Assembly (NCBI RefSeq): GCF_020697055.1
Contig: NZ_JAJFBP010000009.1
Location: 53,908 to 117,907 of the forward strand
Direction of reading: 5' to 3'
Length of the DNA: 64,000 nucleotides
From: Panacagrimonas sp.
GTDB lineage: Bacteria > Pseudomonadota > Gammaproteobacteria > Nevskiales > Nevskiaceae
Positions 45,149-53,911 of the stretch are shown one piece after another (within the stretch, counting starts at the first letter, position 1; every line of letters starts with the position of its first letter). Below the pieces are notes generated by a model. It was not told the DNA's origin, did not search any database, and saw nothing but the letters and a program-made list of their open reading frames with translations. The position numbers were made by a program, and so were the translations under genes.

Positions 45149-45988
45149 CTACGGATTCGTCGATGCGTCGTTGAGCGCCCAGTCGTAGCCGCCGTCGCGC
45201 ACGCGACGCACGTTGCGAAGACGCTCGGCGAGCGATGGTGCGGCGTAGTTCAGCAGGTGCGCGATGACGCCCGCGTCGTCGCCGCCGAAGTCGTCCTCGA
45301 ACCAGCGATACAGGCTCGAGGCCTGCAGCGATCCGCCCTCGACGATCCACGCACCGCGCGGATGATTGACGAAGGCGCGTGCCGCGGCGTCGAGCTGCGC
45401 CTCGGTGTTCGACGCGGTGTAGACCTGACCGGACAGGCGCGGCGCGCCGATCGTGGCGCGGCACAGCGCGTAGTGCAGGCGCACGTCCTTCCAGATCGGA
45501 CGCAGCACGCGATGCTCGATGTCGTCGAGCGACAACGTCTCGTCCTCGACCTTGATCATTTTCGCGGCCCACGGTCCGCGAGTGAAATAGCCCGGAGAGA
45601 TGTCGACCTCGCGCAGGCTCGTCATCGGATAGCGCTCGAGCACGAGCTTGACCGTGTACGCGTTGTAGAGATTGATCCAGAACGCGCGCTGCTCGTCGCG
45701 GCGCAGCTTGGAGACCTCGGTGCGCTGCATCTGGTCGAGGTACACGCGCAGGTAGCCGCGATCGTCGCCGTCGACCGCCGCGTAGCGCACGCGCGACGTG
45801 CCGTCCTCGGCCGTCACCACGTAACGCGAAAGGAAGCGCTCCCACAGCGTGTGGTCGAGCACGCGCGACGCGGCCTCGTCGTGGCGGGTCCATCGATCCC
45901 AGAGCTCGGCGTCGGGCATCTCGCGCGCGATCGCCGGAGCGCAGAACGAACACCACAGCAGCAGGAGCGCCGCGAAGCGCCTGCTCAC
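45149..45988 (-). CDS. Exported DUF547 protein
   Basis: 279-residue protein starting at a GTG that opens a signal peptide ([20 protein letters not shown]). The rest is a DUF547 domain: FWINLYNAYTVKLVLERYP near the middle, then YPMTSLREVDISPGYF, ALCRATIGAPRLSG and EEGGSLQASSLYRWFEDDFG-like end. DUF547 resembles transglutaminase-fold proteins and its biochemical role is unknown. The start overlaps the stop of the upstream lipase-like gene by four bases. Confidence 0.85.
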   Translation of the reverse strand: MSRRFAALLLLWCSFCAPAIAREMPDAELWDRWTRHDEAASRVLDHTLWERFLSRYVVTAEDGTSRVRYAAVDGDDRGYLRVYLDQMQRTEVSKLRRDEQRAFWINLYNAYTVKLVLERYPMTSLREVDISPGYFTRGPWAAKMIKVEDETLSLDDIEHRVLRPIWKDVRLHYALCRATIGAPRLSGQVYTASNTEAQLDAAARAFVNHPRGAWIVEGGSLQASSLYRWFEDDFGGDDAGVIAHLLNYAAPSLAERLRNVRRVRDGGYDWALNDASTNP

Positions 45989-46989
45989 GAAGTCGGGCCG
46001 CCGCCGGTGCGCTGATCGAGCCAGTCGATCACGTCCTGCGTGACCTGGTCGCGGCAGGTCTCGTGGAGCAGCTCGTGGCGCGCACCGTCGTAGAGCTTGA
46101 GCGTCACGTCCTTGAGCCCGGCGCCGAAGTACGCGCGCTCGAGCAGCGTCGGACCCTTGGCGCCCTGCGTGGCGGGGTCCGCGGTGCCGGCGATGATCAG
46201 CACCGGCAGCGATTTGGGAATGCGCGCCAGGCGCGCCGGCTCGCGCAGGCGGCCGCCGTACGCGAGCAGGTCGGCCCACAGCCGCGAGGAGATGCGAAAG
46301 CCGCAGCGCGGATCGTCGACGTAGGCATCGACCTCGGCCGGGTCCCGCGATAGCCAGTCGAACCCGGTCCGCGTCGGCTTGAAGCGGCGGTTGAAGGCCT
46401 TGAACGAGAGCCGATCGGCCAGCGCGCTGCGATGGCGCGGACCGCCGATGGCGATCTCGGCATTCATCAGCGCCATGCCGATCGTGCGCAGGATGCCCAT
46501 CTCGCCGGTGGTGGCGGACAGCACGCAGGCGCCGATCTCGCGGCCGTGATGGACGATGTAGTCCTGGCTCAGCAGCGCGCCCATGCTGTGTCCGAACAGC
46601 ACGATCGGCAGTCCGGGGTGACGCTCGCGCATCTCGACCTGCACTGCGCGGATCGACTGCAGTGCCAGGCGCCAGCCGTGCTCGTCGGCGAAGTGGCCCA
46701 GCTCATCGGGAGCGCGCGCCGTGCGGCCGTGTCCCGGCAGGTCGTGTGCGTAGACCGCGTAACCGGCGTGGTTCAGCGCGGTGGCGAAGCGCGTATAGCG
46801 CCCGCCGTGCTCGGCCATGCTGTGCACGATCTGCACGCACGCGCGCGGTGCGACGTTCACAGGCAGCCACGCGCGCACGAATGCGACGCCGTTCTGCACC
46901 GTCAACTGGAACTCGGTCGCACTCAAGAGGTAGGTTCTCGTCCGTTGCGCGCCTGGCGGACGCGTCTCGAAGTCGGCGCAGTTTTCCAC
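45985..46989 (-). CDS. Monoacylglycerol lipase/lysophospholipase-like hydrolase
   Basis: Up to 334 residues, alpha/beta hydrolase of the Hydrolase_4 (PF12146) family. Motifs: [12 protein letters not shown] in place of the usual HGxx[15 protein letters not shown], nucleophile elbow LFGHSMGAL, and late histidine in [11 protein letters not shown]. The GTG start at 46989 leaves only 18 bp to glpK; a TTG at 46926 (before [12 protein letters not shown]) matches the family N-terminus better and would free room for a promoter. Next to glpK, it could release glycerol from monoglycerides, with glycerol kinase capturing it; that link is inferred. Confidence 0.82.
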   Translation of the reverse strand: MENCADFETRPPGAQRTRTYLLSATEFQLTVQNGVAFVRAWLPVNVAPRACVQIVHSMAEHGGRYTRFATALNHAGYAVYAHDLPGHGRTARAPDELGHFADEHGWRLALQSIRAVQVEMRERHPGLPIVLFGHSMGALLSQDYIVHHGREIGACVLSATTGEMGILRTIGMALMNAEIAIGGPRHRSALADRLSFKAFNRRFKPTRTGFDWLSRDPAEVDAYVDDPRCGFRISSRLWADLLAYGGRLREPARLARIPKSLPVLIIAGTADPATQGAKGPTLLERAYFGAGLKDVTLKLYDGARHELLHETCRDQVTQDVIDWLDQRTGGGPTS

Positions 46990-47007
46990 AACCGCGGAGG
47001 TCTATCC

Positions 47008-48483
47008 ATGAACTGCTTGCTGGCCATCGACCAGGGCACCACCAGCACGCGTGCGATCGTGTTCGATGCGGCCGGACACAAGCTCGGCACGCATCAGGTC
47101 GAACTGCCGCAGTCGTTTCCGCATCCGGGCTGGGTCGAGCACGACGCGCTGCGCATCCGCGACGACGCGCTGGCCTGTGCGCAGGGCGCGCTGAAGGCGG
47201 CCCGGCTCGAGGCCAGGAACATCGCCGGCATCGGCATCACCAACCAGCGCGAGACCGCGGTGGTGTGGGATCGCGCCACCGGCAAGCCGATCCATCCGGC
47301 AATCGTCTGGCAGGACCGTCGCACCGCCGATTTCTGCGCCCAGCACGCCGATCGCAGCGACTGGCTCGCCGATCGCACCGGCCTGCTGCTCGATCCGTAT
47401 TTCTCTGCCACCAAGATCGGCTGGATGCTCGATCACGTGAAAGGCGCGCGCGCGCGGGCCGAGAACGGCGAGCTGGCTTTCGGCACGATCGACTGCTGGC
47501 TGTTGTGGACGCTCACCGGCGGCAAGGTGCACGCCACCGACGCGAGCAACGCCTCGCGCACGGCGCTGTTCAACATCCGCACGCAGGCCTGGGACGACGA
47601 GCTGCTGAAGTTCTTCGGCGTCCCGCGCGCGATGCTGCCGGAGGTGCTCGATTGCGCCGCCGAGTTCGGCAGCACGCAGGCCGACCTGCTCGGTGCGCCG
47701 GTACCGATCCGCGGCATGCTCGGCGACCAGCAGGCCGCGACGGTCGGCCAGGCGTGCTTCGCGCCCGGCATGACCAAGAGCACGTACGGCACCGGCTGCT
47801 TCATGGTGCTCAACACCGGCGACGAGTTCGTGCGCAGCCGCAACAAGCTGCTCTCGACCGTGGCGTATCGCTTCGGTGGCAAGACCACCTACGCGCTCGA
47901 AGGCAGCATCTTCGTCGCCGGCGCCGCGGTGCAGTGGCTGCGCGACGCGGTGCACCTGGTCGCATCCGCCGGTGACACCGAGAAGCTCGCGCGTTCGATC
48001 GAGGACACCGAAGGCGTCTATCTCGTGCCGGCCTTCACCGGCCTGGGCGCGCCGTACTGGGATCCGCAGGCGCGTGGCGCGATCCTGGGGCTGACGCGCA
48101 ACTCCGGCATCGCGCACATCGTGCGCGCCGCGCTCGAGAGCGTGTGCTACCAGACGCGCGACCTGATGGGCGCGATGGGGCAGGACGCGGTGGCGCCCAC
48201 CGAACTGCGCGTCGATGGCGGCATGGTCGTCAACGACTTCGTCACGCAGACGCTGGCCGACGTGCTCAAGCTGCCGGTGGTGCGACCGGCGACGGTCGAG
48301 ACCACCGCGCTGGGCGCCGCGTTCGCCGCCGGCCTGCAGGCCGGCGTGTACGACTCGCTCGACGCGATCTCGCGGCTGTGGGAGGCCGAGCGGCGCTTCG
48401 AGCCCAAGCTCGCCGCCGACCGGGCCGATGATCTCTACGAGGGCTGGCTCGACGCCGTGGCACGCGTCCGCTGCCAGTCGTAG
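47008..48483 (+). CDS. glpK: Glycerol kinase
   Basis: 491-residue FGGY-family kinase making glycerol 3-phosphate. It starts [17 protein letters not shown] and shows [49 protein letters not shown] and [12 protein letters not shown]. Ribosome site GCGGAGG at 46994-47000. No glpF, glpD or glpR is nearby, so the gene stands alone, divergent from a lipase-like gene. Confidence 0.96.
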   Translation: MNCLLAIDQGTTSTRAIVFDAAGHKLGTHQVELPQSFPHPGWVEHDALRIRDDALACAQGALKAARLEARNIAGIGITNQRETAVVWDRATGKPIHPAIVWQDRRTADFCAQHADRSDWLADRTGLLLDPYFSATKIGWMLDHVKGARARAENGELAFGTIDCWLLWTLTGGKVHATDASNASRTALFNIRTQAWDDELLKFFGVPRAMLPEVLDCAAEFGSTQADLLGAPVPIRGMLGDQQAATVGQACFAPGMTKSTYGTGCFMVLNTGDEFVRSRNKLLSTVAYRFGGKTTYALEGSIFVAGAAVQWLRDAVHLVASAGDTEKLARSIEDTEGVYLVPAFTGLGAPYWDPQARGAILGLTRNSGIAHIVRAALESVCYQTRDLMGAMGQDAVAPTELRVDGGMVVNDFVTQTLADVLKLPVVRPATVETTALGAAFAAGLQAGVYDSLDAISRLWEAERRFEPKLAADRADDLYEGWLDAVARVRCQS

Positions 48484-48484
48484 T

Positions 48485-48516
48485 CGTAGCCCAGGCGCAG
48501 CCCGGGTTTTCCCGGG
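48485..48516. repeat. GTAGCCC palindrome (family D, copy 2)
   Basis: GTAGCCCAGGCGCAGCCCGG followed by a CCCGGG-TTTT-CCCGGG hairpin, directly after the glpK stop. It may end glpK transcription. Confidence 0.7.
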
Positions 48517-48612
48517 CCACGAAAACGTCGAATTCGACCGCAAGGCGCGGAGTGCGGCAGGCTCGGCGCAACCCGAAGATGGCGCCACGCTGAAGCCCGC
48601 AGGAGTCGCGCC

Positions 48613-49725
48613 ATGAATCTCTCCACCGCCACCGCCATGTCCCGATCGACCGACAACCGCGACCGCGCCGCCCGCACGCTGGGCGATCCGCGCTGGCCGC
48701 GCGTGCTGGCGCGCGACGCCAGCGCCGACGGGCAGTTCTGGTATTCGGTGCGGACCACCGGCGTGTATTGCCGTCCGAGCTGCGCCGCGCGCCCGGCGCG
48801 CCCGGAGAACGTCGGTTTTCATGCGTCGATCGAGGCCGCCGAGGCCGCCGGCTTTCGTCCGTGCAAGCGCTGCAAGCCGCGCCAGCCGGCGCTGGCCGAG
48901 CAGCACGCCGCGGCGGTGACGCGCGCCTGTCGCCGCATCGAACGCGCGCAGGACGAGATGCCGAGCCTGGCCGCATTGGCCGATGAAGCCGGCCTGAGCC
49001 GCTACCACTTCCACCGCCTGTTCAAGGCGGTCACGGGTCTGACGCCGCGCGCCTACGCGGCCGCCCATCGCGGAGATCGCGTGCGCAAGGAACTCGCGCG
49101 CGGCGCGCGCGTGACCGACGCGATCCTCGACGCCGGCTTCGGCTCCAACAGCCGTTTCTACGAACGCTCCGACGCGACATTGGGCATGACGCCGAGCGAC
49201 TTTCGCGCCGGTGGCGCCAACGCGCGCATGCGCTTCGCCATCGGCCAGTGCTCGCTCGGTTCGATCCTGGTCGCCGAAAGCGATCGCGGCATCTGCGCGA
49301 TCCTGCTCGGCGATGATCCCGACGCGCTCGCGCGCGATCTGCAGGATCGATTCCCCAAGGCGCAGCTGATCGGCGGCGATGCGCAGTTCGAACAGCGCGT
49401 CGCGCAGGTCGTGGGCCTGGTCGAACACCCGGCGCTGGGACTGGATCTGCCGCTGGACGTGCGCGGCACGGCGTTCCAGCAGCGCGTGTGGGAAGCGCTG
49501 CGCGAAATCCCGCCCGGCAGCACCGCGAGCTACGCGGACGTTGCGCTGCGCATCGGGGCGCCCAAGGCGGTGCGCGCGGTGGCGCAGGCCTGCGGCGCCA
49601 ACGCGCTGGCGATCGCGATCCCCTGTCATCGCGTCGTGCGCAACGACGGCGCGCTGTCGGGCTACCGTTGGGGCGTCGAGCGCAAGAAGGCGCTGCTCGA
49701 GCGCGAGGCCAAGGCCGCCGCATGA
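48613..49725 (+). CDS. ada: Bifunctional Ada: O6-alkylguanine-DNA methyltransferase and transcriptional regulator
   Basis: 370 residues with all Ada parts. N-terminal zinc domain has C53, C57, C84 and C87 (GVYCRPSC and RPCKRCKP), where C53 takes methyl groups from phosphotriesters; an AraC-type helix-turn-helix follows (about 118-200); the C-terminal transferase has the acceptor C338 in PCHRV. It senses alkylation, repairs O6-methylguanine and activates its own operon. The next gene, a 2OG oxygenase, overlaps by four bases. Confidence 0.95.
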   Translation: MNLSTATAMSRSTDNRDRAARTLGDPRWPRVLARDASADGQFWYSVRTTGVYCRPSCAARPARPENVGFHASIEAAEAAGFRPCKRCKPRQPALAEQHAAAVTRACRRIERAQDEMPSLAALADEAGLSRYHFHRLFKAVTGLTPRAYAAAHRGDRVRKELARGARVTDAILDAGFGSNSRFYERSDATLGMTPSDFRAGGANARMRFAIGQCSLGSILVAESDRGICAILLGDDPDALARDLQDRFPKAQLIGGDAQFEQRVAQVVGLVEHPALGLDLPLDVRGTAFQQRVWEALREIPPGSTASYADVALRIGAPKAVRAVAQACGANALAIAIPCHRVVRNDGALSGYRWGVERKKALLEREAKAAA

Positions 49726-50459
49726 ACGCACCGCAGACGATTGACGCGCCGCGCAGCCTTGGGGCGCGGCTCGACGCAACGGACTGGTCCGCGGTGACCG
49801 GGGCGCTCGATGCGAGCGGCAGCGCCGTGATCCCGAAGCTGCTCGACGCGGACGACTGCGCGGTGATCACCGCGCTCTACGACGATCCGGCGCGCTTTCG
49901 GTCGCGCGTGGTGATGGCGCGCCACGGCTACGGCCGCGGCGAGTACCAGTACTTCTCGTATCCGCTGCCCGATGCCGTGGCGGATCTGCGCACGCGTGCC
50001 TATCCGCACCTGGTGGACCTGGCCAATCGCTGGAACGAGACGATGGGCATCGACGTGCGCTACCCGGCGATGCATGCGCAGTTCGTCGCGCGCTGCCATG
50101 CGGCAGGGCAGCTGCGGCCCACGCCGCTGCTGCTGCGCTACGGCGCCGGCGACTACAACTGCCTGCACCAGGACCTGTACGGCGAGCACGTCTTTCCGAT
50201 GCAGATCGCCGTGCTGCTGTCGCGTCCGAACGAGGACTTCACCGGCGGCGAGTTCGTGCTGGCCGAACAGCGCCCGCGGATGCAGTCGCGCCCGGAAGTG
50301 GTGCCGCTGAGCCAGGGCGACGCGCTGGTGTTCGCGGTGCATCACCGTCCGGTGAAGGGCTCGCGCGGGTATTACCGCGTGAACCTGCGGCACGGCGTGA
50401 GCCGGTTGCGATCGGGGCGGCGGCATACGCTGGGGGTGATCTTTCACGACGCGCGGTAG
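49722..50459 (+). CDS. 2-oxoglutarate/Fe(II) oxygenase coupled to ada
   Basis: 245-residue double-stranded beta-helix oxygenase. Iron ligands are probably H149 and D151 in NCLHQDLYGEH and a distal histidine at 207 or 208, with an arginine about 11 residues later for 2-oxoglutarate. It is not AlkB by sequence but occupies the place of alkB after ada, translationally overlapped, so a role in alkylation-damage repair or a related demethylation is likely. Resembles a conserved family annotated as prolyl-hydroxylase-like (COG3826 in my recollection). Confidence 0.82.
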   Translation: MNAPQTIDAPRSLGARLDATDWSAVTGALDASGSAVIPKLLDADDCAVITALYDDPARFRSRVVMARHGYGRGEYQYFSYPLPDAVADLRTRAYPHLVDLANRWNETMGIDVRYPAMHAQFVARCHAAGQLRPTPLLLRYGAGDYNCLHQDLYGEHVFPMQIAVLLSRPNEDFTGGEFVLAEQRPRMQSRPEVVPLSQGDALVFAVHHRPVKGSRGYYRVNLRHGVSRLRSGRRHTLGVIFHDAR

Positions 50460-50486
50460 CGGTCGCCGTGGCACCACAGCGCGCCT

Positions 50487-50585
50487 GGTAGGGCGGGAAA
50501 GCGGCCGAAGGCTGCGCATCCTGCCGGCGTCGAGAGTTCACGGCGGGATGCGCGACCGCTGGCGCGGCCGCGTTCCCGCCCTACC
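50487..50585. repeat. GGTAGGGCGGGA-type palindromic repeat (family C, copy 2)
   Basis: Two units in opposite orientation: GGTAGGGCGGGAAAGCGGCC from 50487 and CACGGCGGGATGCGCGACCG from 50539 to its complement ending CCCGCCCTACC at 50585. It fills about half of the 189-bp gap before the LuxR gene. The structure matches the element at 29119-29200. Confidence 0.8.
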
Positions 50586-50648
50586 GGGTTCCTCGTTCAG
50601 TGGGTGGAGTAGGCTCCGCCACTCGATCCCCACGCGAGGACTCGCGTC

Positions 50649-51371
50649 ATGAGCCCGATCGCCTCGTTCCACTCCGCCCCGAACTTCGACGTCGCGCTCG
50701 ACCGCCTGGCCGAAGCCACGCAGCAGCTGGGCTTCGACGCCGTCGACTACGGCTTCATGCCGCGCGCCCGCGCCGTCGACGGACGCTACCACGCACCCGA
50801 GATCGCGTGGCGCAACTGGCCGACGCGCTGGACCGCCGGCTGGGCGCGCTACAGCCGCGAGGACCCGTTTCTCTGCGCGGGCTATCCGCGCACGCTGCCG
50901 CTGGACTGGCGCGACGTGATCGGGGCGAACTGGCTGAGCGCGACGCAGAAGGAAGCGTTGGCCTATGTCGGCGACGTCGGCTTCCTCGACGGCATGACCG
51001 TGCCGATCCATCTGCCGGAAGGTGCGTTCGCGTTCGTCACGGCGGTGAGCCATTCGATGCAGGGACGCTGGCGCGAAAAACAGACCGAGGTGCGCGACGC
51101 GCTGTTCGTGATGGCACACGACTTCCATGCGGCGATCGCGCCGCGCTTCGGCTTCAAGTCGACGCCGCACGACGTGTCGCTCTCGGCGCGCGAGCGCGAG
51201 GTGCTGGCGCTCGCCGCGACCGGATTGAGCGCGCCCGACAGCGCGCTGCACGTGCATCGCTCGGTGGAGACGGTGCGCCGGCAGCGCAAGTCGGCGATGG
51301 ACAAGCTCGGTGCGCACACGATCGCGCAGGCGGTGGCGCAGGCGCTGCGGATGGGATTGATCGCGCACTGA
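50649..51371 (+). CDS. LuxR-family regulator with autoinducer-binding domain (LuxR solo)
   Basis: 240 residues. The N-terminal part (to about 165) looks like an acyl-homoserine-lactone-type binding domain: WTAGWARYSREDPFL carries the aromatic pair and Asp72-Pro73 expected in the pocket, with W87 further on. The C-terminal GerE-type helix-turn-helix is LSAREREVLALAATG ... VETVRRQRKSAMDKLG. No luxI homologue is in the window, so it is a solo that may sense external or non-AHL signals. Target genes unknown; the amidase downstream is one candidate. Confidence 0.88.
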   Translation: MSPIASFHSAPNFDVALDRLAEATQQLGFDAVDYGFMPRARAVDGRYHAPEIAWRNWPTRWTAGWARYSREDPFLCAGYPRTLPLDWRDVIGANWLSATQKEALAYVGDVGFLDGMTVPIHLPEGAFAFVTAVSHSMQGRWREKQTEVRDALFVMAHDFHAAIAPRFGFKSTPHDVSLSAREREVLALAATGLSAPDSALHVHRSVETVRRQRKSAMDKLGAHTIAQAVAQALRMGLIAH

Positions 51372-51465
51372 AAAGCGTTTCCAACGCAAAGGCAAAGGAG
51401 GCAAAGATCTTTTCAATCGGTCCGCTTTTCTTTGGACCTCTGCGCCTTCGCGTTGAACGCTTTTG
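51371..51465. repeat. GCAAAGG-type inverted repeat (family B, copy 2)
   Basis: Arms 51371-51406 and 51430-51465 share AAAAGCGTT-CAACGC and AAGGCG/AGAGG-type blocks imperfectly. It starts at the last base of the LuxR stop codon. Related to the cysJ-cysI element; both have AATCGGTCC in the centre. The remainder of the 185-bp gap (to 51556) contains GACCCGATCGGGTC at 51487-51500, a 14-bp perfect palindrome. Confidence 0.75.
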
Positions 51466-51556
51466 GCCCCGCCGGTCGGAATGACCCGATCGGGTCATTG
51501 CCCGGTGGCCCTGCCGCTTCGAAGATCAGCGGGCCCCGCAATGGAGTCACGCCACC

Positions 51557-52996
51557 ATGATCTTCAAGGAATACGCGCAGCACGACGGCCTGGGCCTCGC
51601 CGAACTGGTGCGCCGCAAGCAGGTCTCGCCCGAGGATCTCGTCGACAGCGCGCTCGACGCGATCGAGCGTCTGAACCCAAAGGTCAATTGCGTCGTGCAG
51701 AAACTGCGCGACCACGCGATGGGCGAGATCAAGGCGGGTCTGCCGCTCGGTCCGTTCCGTGGCGTGCCGTTCCTGGTCAAGGAGTTCGGCATGCACTTCA
51801 AGGGCATGGTGTCCTCGGCCGGCTCGCGCCTGGGGCAGGGCATGCGCCACGAGCACGACACCGTGATGATGGAGCGCTGTCGTGCCGCGGGGCTGGTCAC
51901 CGTGGGCACCACGACGCTGCCCGAGATGGCGTTCAACGCCAACTCCGAGGCGCTGCTCTACGGCCCGACGCGCAACCCCTGGAACCTCGACTACTCCGCC
52001 GGCGGCTCGTCGGGCGGCGCCGGTGCGGCGGTGGGCTGCGGCATGGTGCCGATCGCGCACGCCAACGACGGCGGCGGATCGATCCGCATCCCGGCCGCGG
52101 TCAACGGCCTGGTGGGCATGAAGGTGACGCGCGGCCGCACGCCAGGCGGGCCGGATATGGGCGCGCTGCTGTGGGGCCTGGGCGTGGAGTTCGTCGAGAC
52201 GCGCAGCGTGCGCGATTCGGCCGCGATGCTCGATGCGATCGCCGGCCCGGACGATGGCTACTACTACACCGCGCAGCCGCCCAAGCGCGGATTCCTGGCC
52301 AGCGCGATGACGCCGCCGGGCGCGCTGCGGATCGGCGTCGTCGATGCGATGCCGGGTGCGATGAAGACCGCGCCGGAGAACCTGGCGCGACTGTCCGACA
52401 CGGTGAAGTTGCTCGAGAGCCTGGGCCATCGCTGCGAACCGCTGACGTTCGATTACGACGCGCCGACCTTCAACGAGTCGACGATCCGGCTCTGGGCCAC
52501 GACGCTGGGCTACTACATGGAGCAATTCGCCAAGATCACCGGGCGCAAGATCGGGCCCGACACCGCCGAGCGCGTGACGCTCGCCGTGTACGAGTACGGC
52601 AGGTCGCTCAAGGCGTTCCAGATCGAAGAGGCGATGGCGCAGCAGAACGCGATCACGCGCGGCGTCTGCACCGCGATGCGGGGCTACGACGTGGTACTGA
52701 CGCCGGGCCTGGGACGCGATGTGGCCAGGCTCGGCGAGCTCGACCAGAACGCGCCCAACCTCGACATGCTCGGCTGGTGGAACCACATCATCCAGAACTA
52801 TTCGACGTTCACGCCGCTATTCAACACCACCGGCCAGCCCGCGGTGATGCTGCCGCTGTGGCAGGCCAAGTCCGGATTGCCGATGGCGATGCAGTTCGTC
52901 GGGCACCTGGGCGACGAGGAGACGCTGTACTCGCTCGCGGGCCAGCTCGAACAGGCGCAGCCCTGGGCGCAGCGGCGGGCGCCGAACTACGCGTGA
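51557..52996 (+). CDS. Amidase (amidase signature family)
   Basis: 479-residue serine amidase. The Ser-cisSer-Lys triad is visible: Lys75 in PFLVKEFGM, Ser151/152 in AGGSSGGAGA and nucleophile Ser175 in NDGGGSIRIPA. Family members hydrolyse diverse amides or aryl-acylamides in the cytoplasm; GatA is excluded because gatC and gatB are absent and the C-terminal region differs. Followed by two facing palindromic repeats. Confidence 0.9.
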   Translation: MIFKEYAQHDGLGLAELVRRKQVSPEDLVDSALDAIERLNPKVNCVVQKLRDHAMGEIKAGLPLGPFRGVPFLVKEFGMHFKGMVSSAGSRLGQGMRHEHDTVMMERCRAAGLVTVGTTTLPEMAFNANSEALLYGPTRNPWNLDYSAGGSSGGAGAAVGCGMVPIAHANDGGGSIRIPAAVNGLVGMKVTRGRTPGGPDMGALLWGLGVEFVETRSVRDSAAMLDAIAGPDDGYYYTAQPPKRGFLASAMTPPGALRIGVVDAMPGAMKTAPENLARLSDTVKLLESLGHRCEPLTFDYDAPTFNESTIRLWATTLGYYMEQFAKITGRKIGPDTAERVTLAVYEYGRSLKAFQIEEAMAQQNAITRGVCTAMRGYDVVLTPGLGRDVARLGELDQNAPNLDMLGWWNHIIQNYSTFTPLFNTTGQPAVMLPLWQAKSGLPMAMQFVGHLGDEETLYSLAGQLEQAQPWAQRRAPNYA

Positions 52997-53007
52997 CCCC
53001 TTACGCC

Positions 53008-53096
53008 CCCTCCCGCTTGCGGGAGAGGGTTGGGGAGAGGGCGTCGCAGGGTGCGAGACCCTCTCCCTCGATCCCTCTCCCGCAAGCGGGAGAGGG
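53008..53096. repeat. REP-like palindrome pair (family A) between amidase and SRPBCC gene
   Basis: Hairpins at 53008-53029 and 53073-53096 in opposite orientation, with GGGGAGAGGG and CCCTCTCC blocks just inside that extend the pairing. This is the cleanest REPIN-like pair in the window and fills the 113-bp gap between two convergent genes. Confidence 0.85.
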
Positions 53097-53109
53097 AACA
53101 AGGTGCCGA

Positions 53110-53706
53110 CTACTTCGCCAGGTTGTCGAGACCGCCCTGGTAGATGCCGCCGATCAGCTCCTGCGCCTTGGCGGGCTCGGTGCCGGCGGCCGGCTTGAAC
53201 GTGCTGCCCCAGGTGATCTTGCTCTTGCCGTCGCCATCGGCCGTGACGGTGATCGTCGACTTGTAGTCGGTCACCGGCAGCGGGCTTTCGACGATCGTGT
53301 AGGTCAGCGTCATGCCGGCCTCGTCACGCGCCGCCAGCTCCTCGACGATCACCGCGCCGTCGCCCAGCGTCAGCTTGCGATGCGCGCCGACCTCGTTGTT
53401 GGCGCCCTTGACGATCTCCGACTTGGCGATCGCGGGATGCCAGGTATTGAGACCGTTGAAGTCGCCGACCTTCTTCCAGAGGTCCGCCGCCGACATCGAC
53501 AGCGAGGCTTCCTTGGACACCGTCAGCGTTTCGGCCGGCGCCTCGGCTGGCGCCGGCGCGATATCGGCCGCCGGAGCCGCGGGGGCTTCGGCCGTCGGAG
53601 CGGGTTCGGTCGCCGGAGCGGACGCATCGCCGTCCTTCTTCGAGCAGGCCACCGCGAACACGCCTGCGCACAGCACCACGGGCAGCCACTTGTGATTCAT
53701 CACCAT
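53110..53706 (-). CDS. Lipoprotein with SRPBCC (polyketide cyclase-like) domain
   Basis: 198 residues. AGGAG about nine bases before the ATG at 53706 sets the start. The N-terminus MVMNHKWLPVVLCAGVFAVAC is a lipoprotein signal with lipobox cysteine 21. An Ala/Pro/Glu-rich linker follows (about 28-60) and then a START/SRPBCC fold (VSKEASLSMSAADLWKKVGDF, in part, to TVTADGDGKSKITWGS). Such domains bind hydrophobic ligands; a lipidated, envelope-facing form is less usual than the cytosolic one. Confidence 0.82.
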   Translation of the reverse strand: MVMNHKWLPVVLCAGVFAVACSKKDGDASAPATEPAPTAEAPAAPAADIAPAPAEAPAETLTVSKEASLSMSAADLWKKVGDFNGLNTWHPAIAKSEIVKGANNEVGAHRKLTLGDGAVIVEELAARDEAGMTLTYTIVESPLPVTDYKSTITVTADGDGKSKITWGSTFKPAAGTEPAKAQELIGGIYQGGLDNLAK

Positions 53707-53911
53707 GAAAATAATCTCCTGTCTGTCTTTTTGACGATCTGTTCCGGATCCGCTCACCGCTGAGTCGTTGATCCGCTCCCAACGCGAAGCAAAGTCTCGC
53801 ACGCCGGCCGGGACGCGGTTGCCGCCGGGATTCAGGGTGAACCCTGATAGGCGAAGCGGCGAAGCGGTATAAACGCCGGCGTTCATGGGATGGCCGGAGG
53901 CCCCCCCCGTC

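Noticed and set aside
47002..49779. 925-residue minus-strand open frame
   Set aside because: Antisense to glpK and ada, both intact and well supported.
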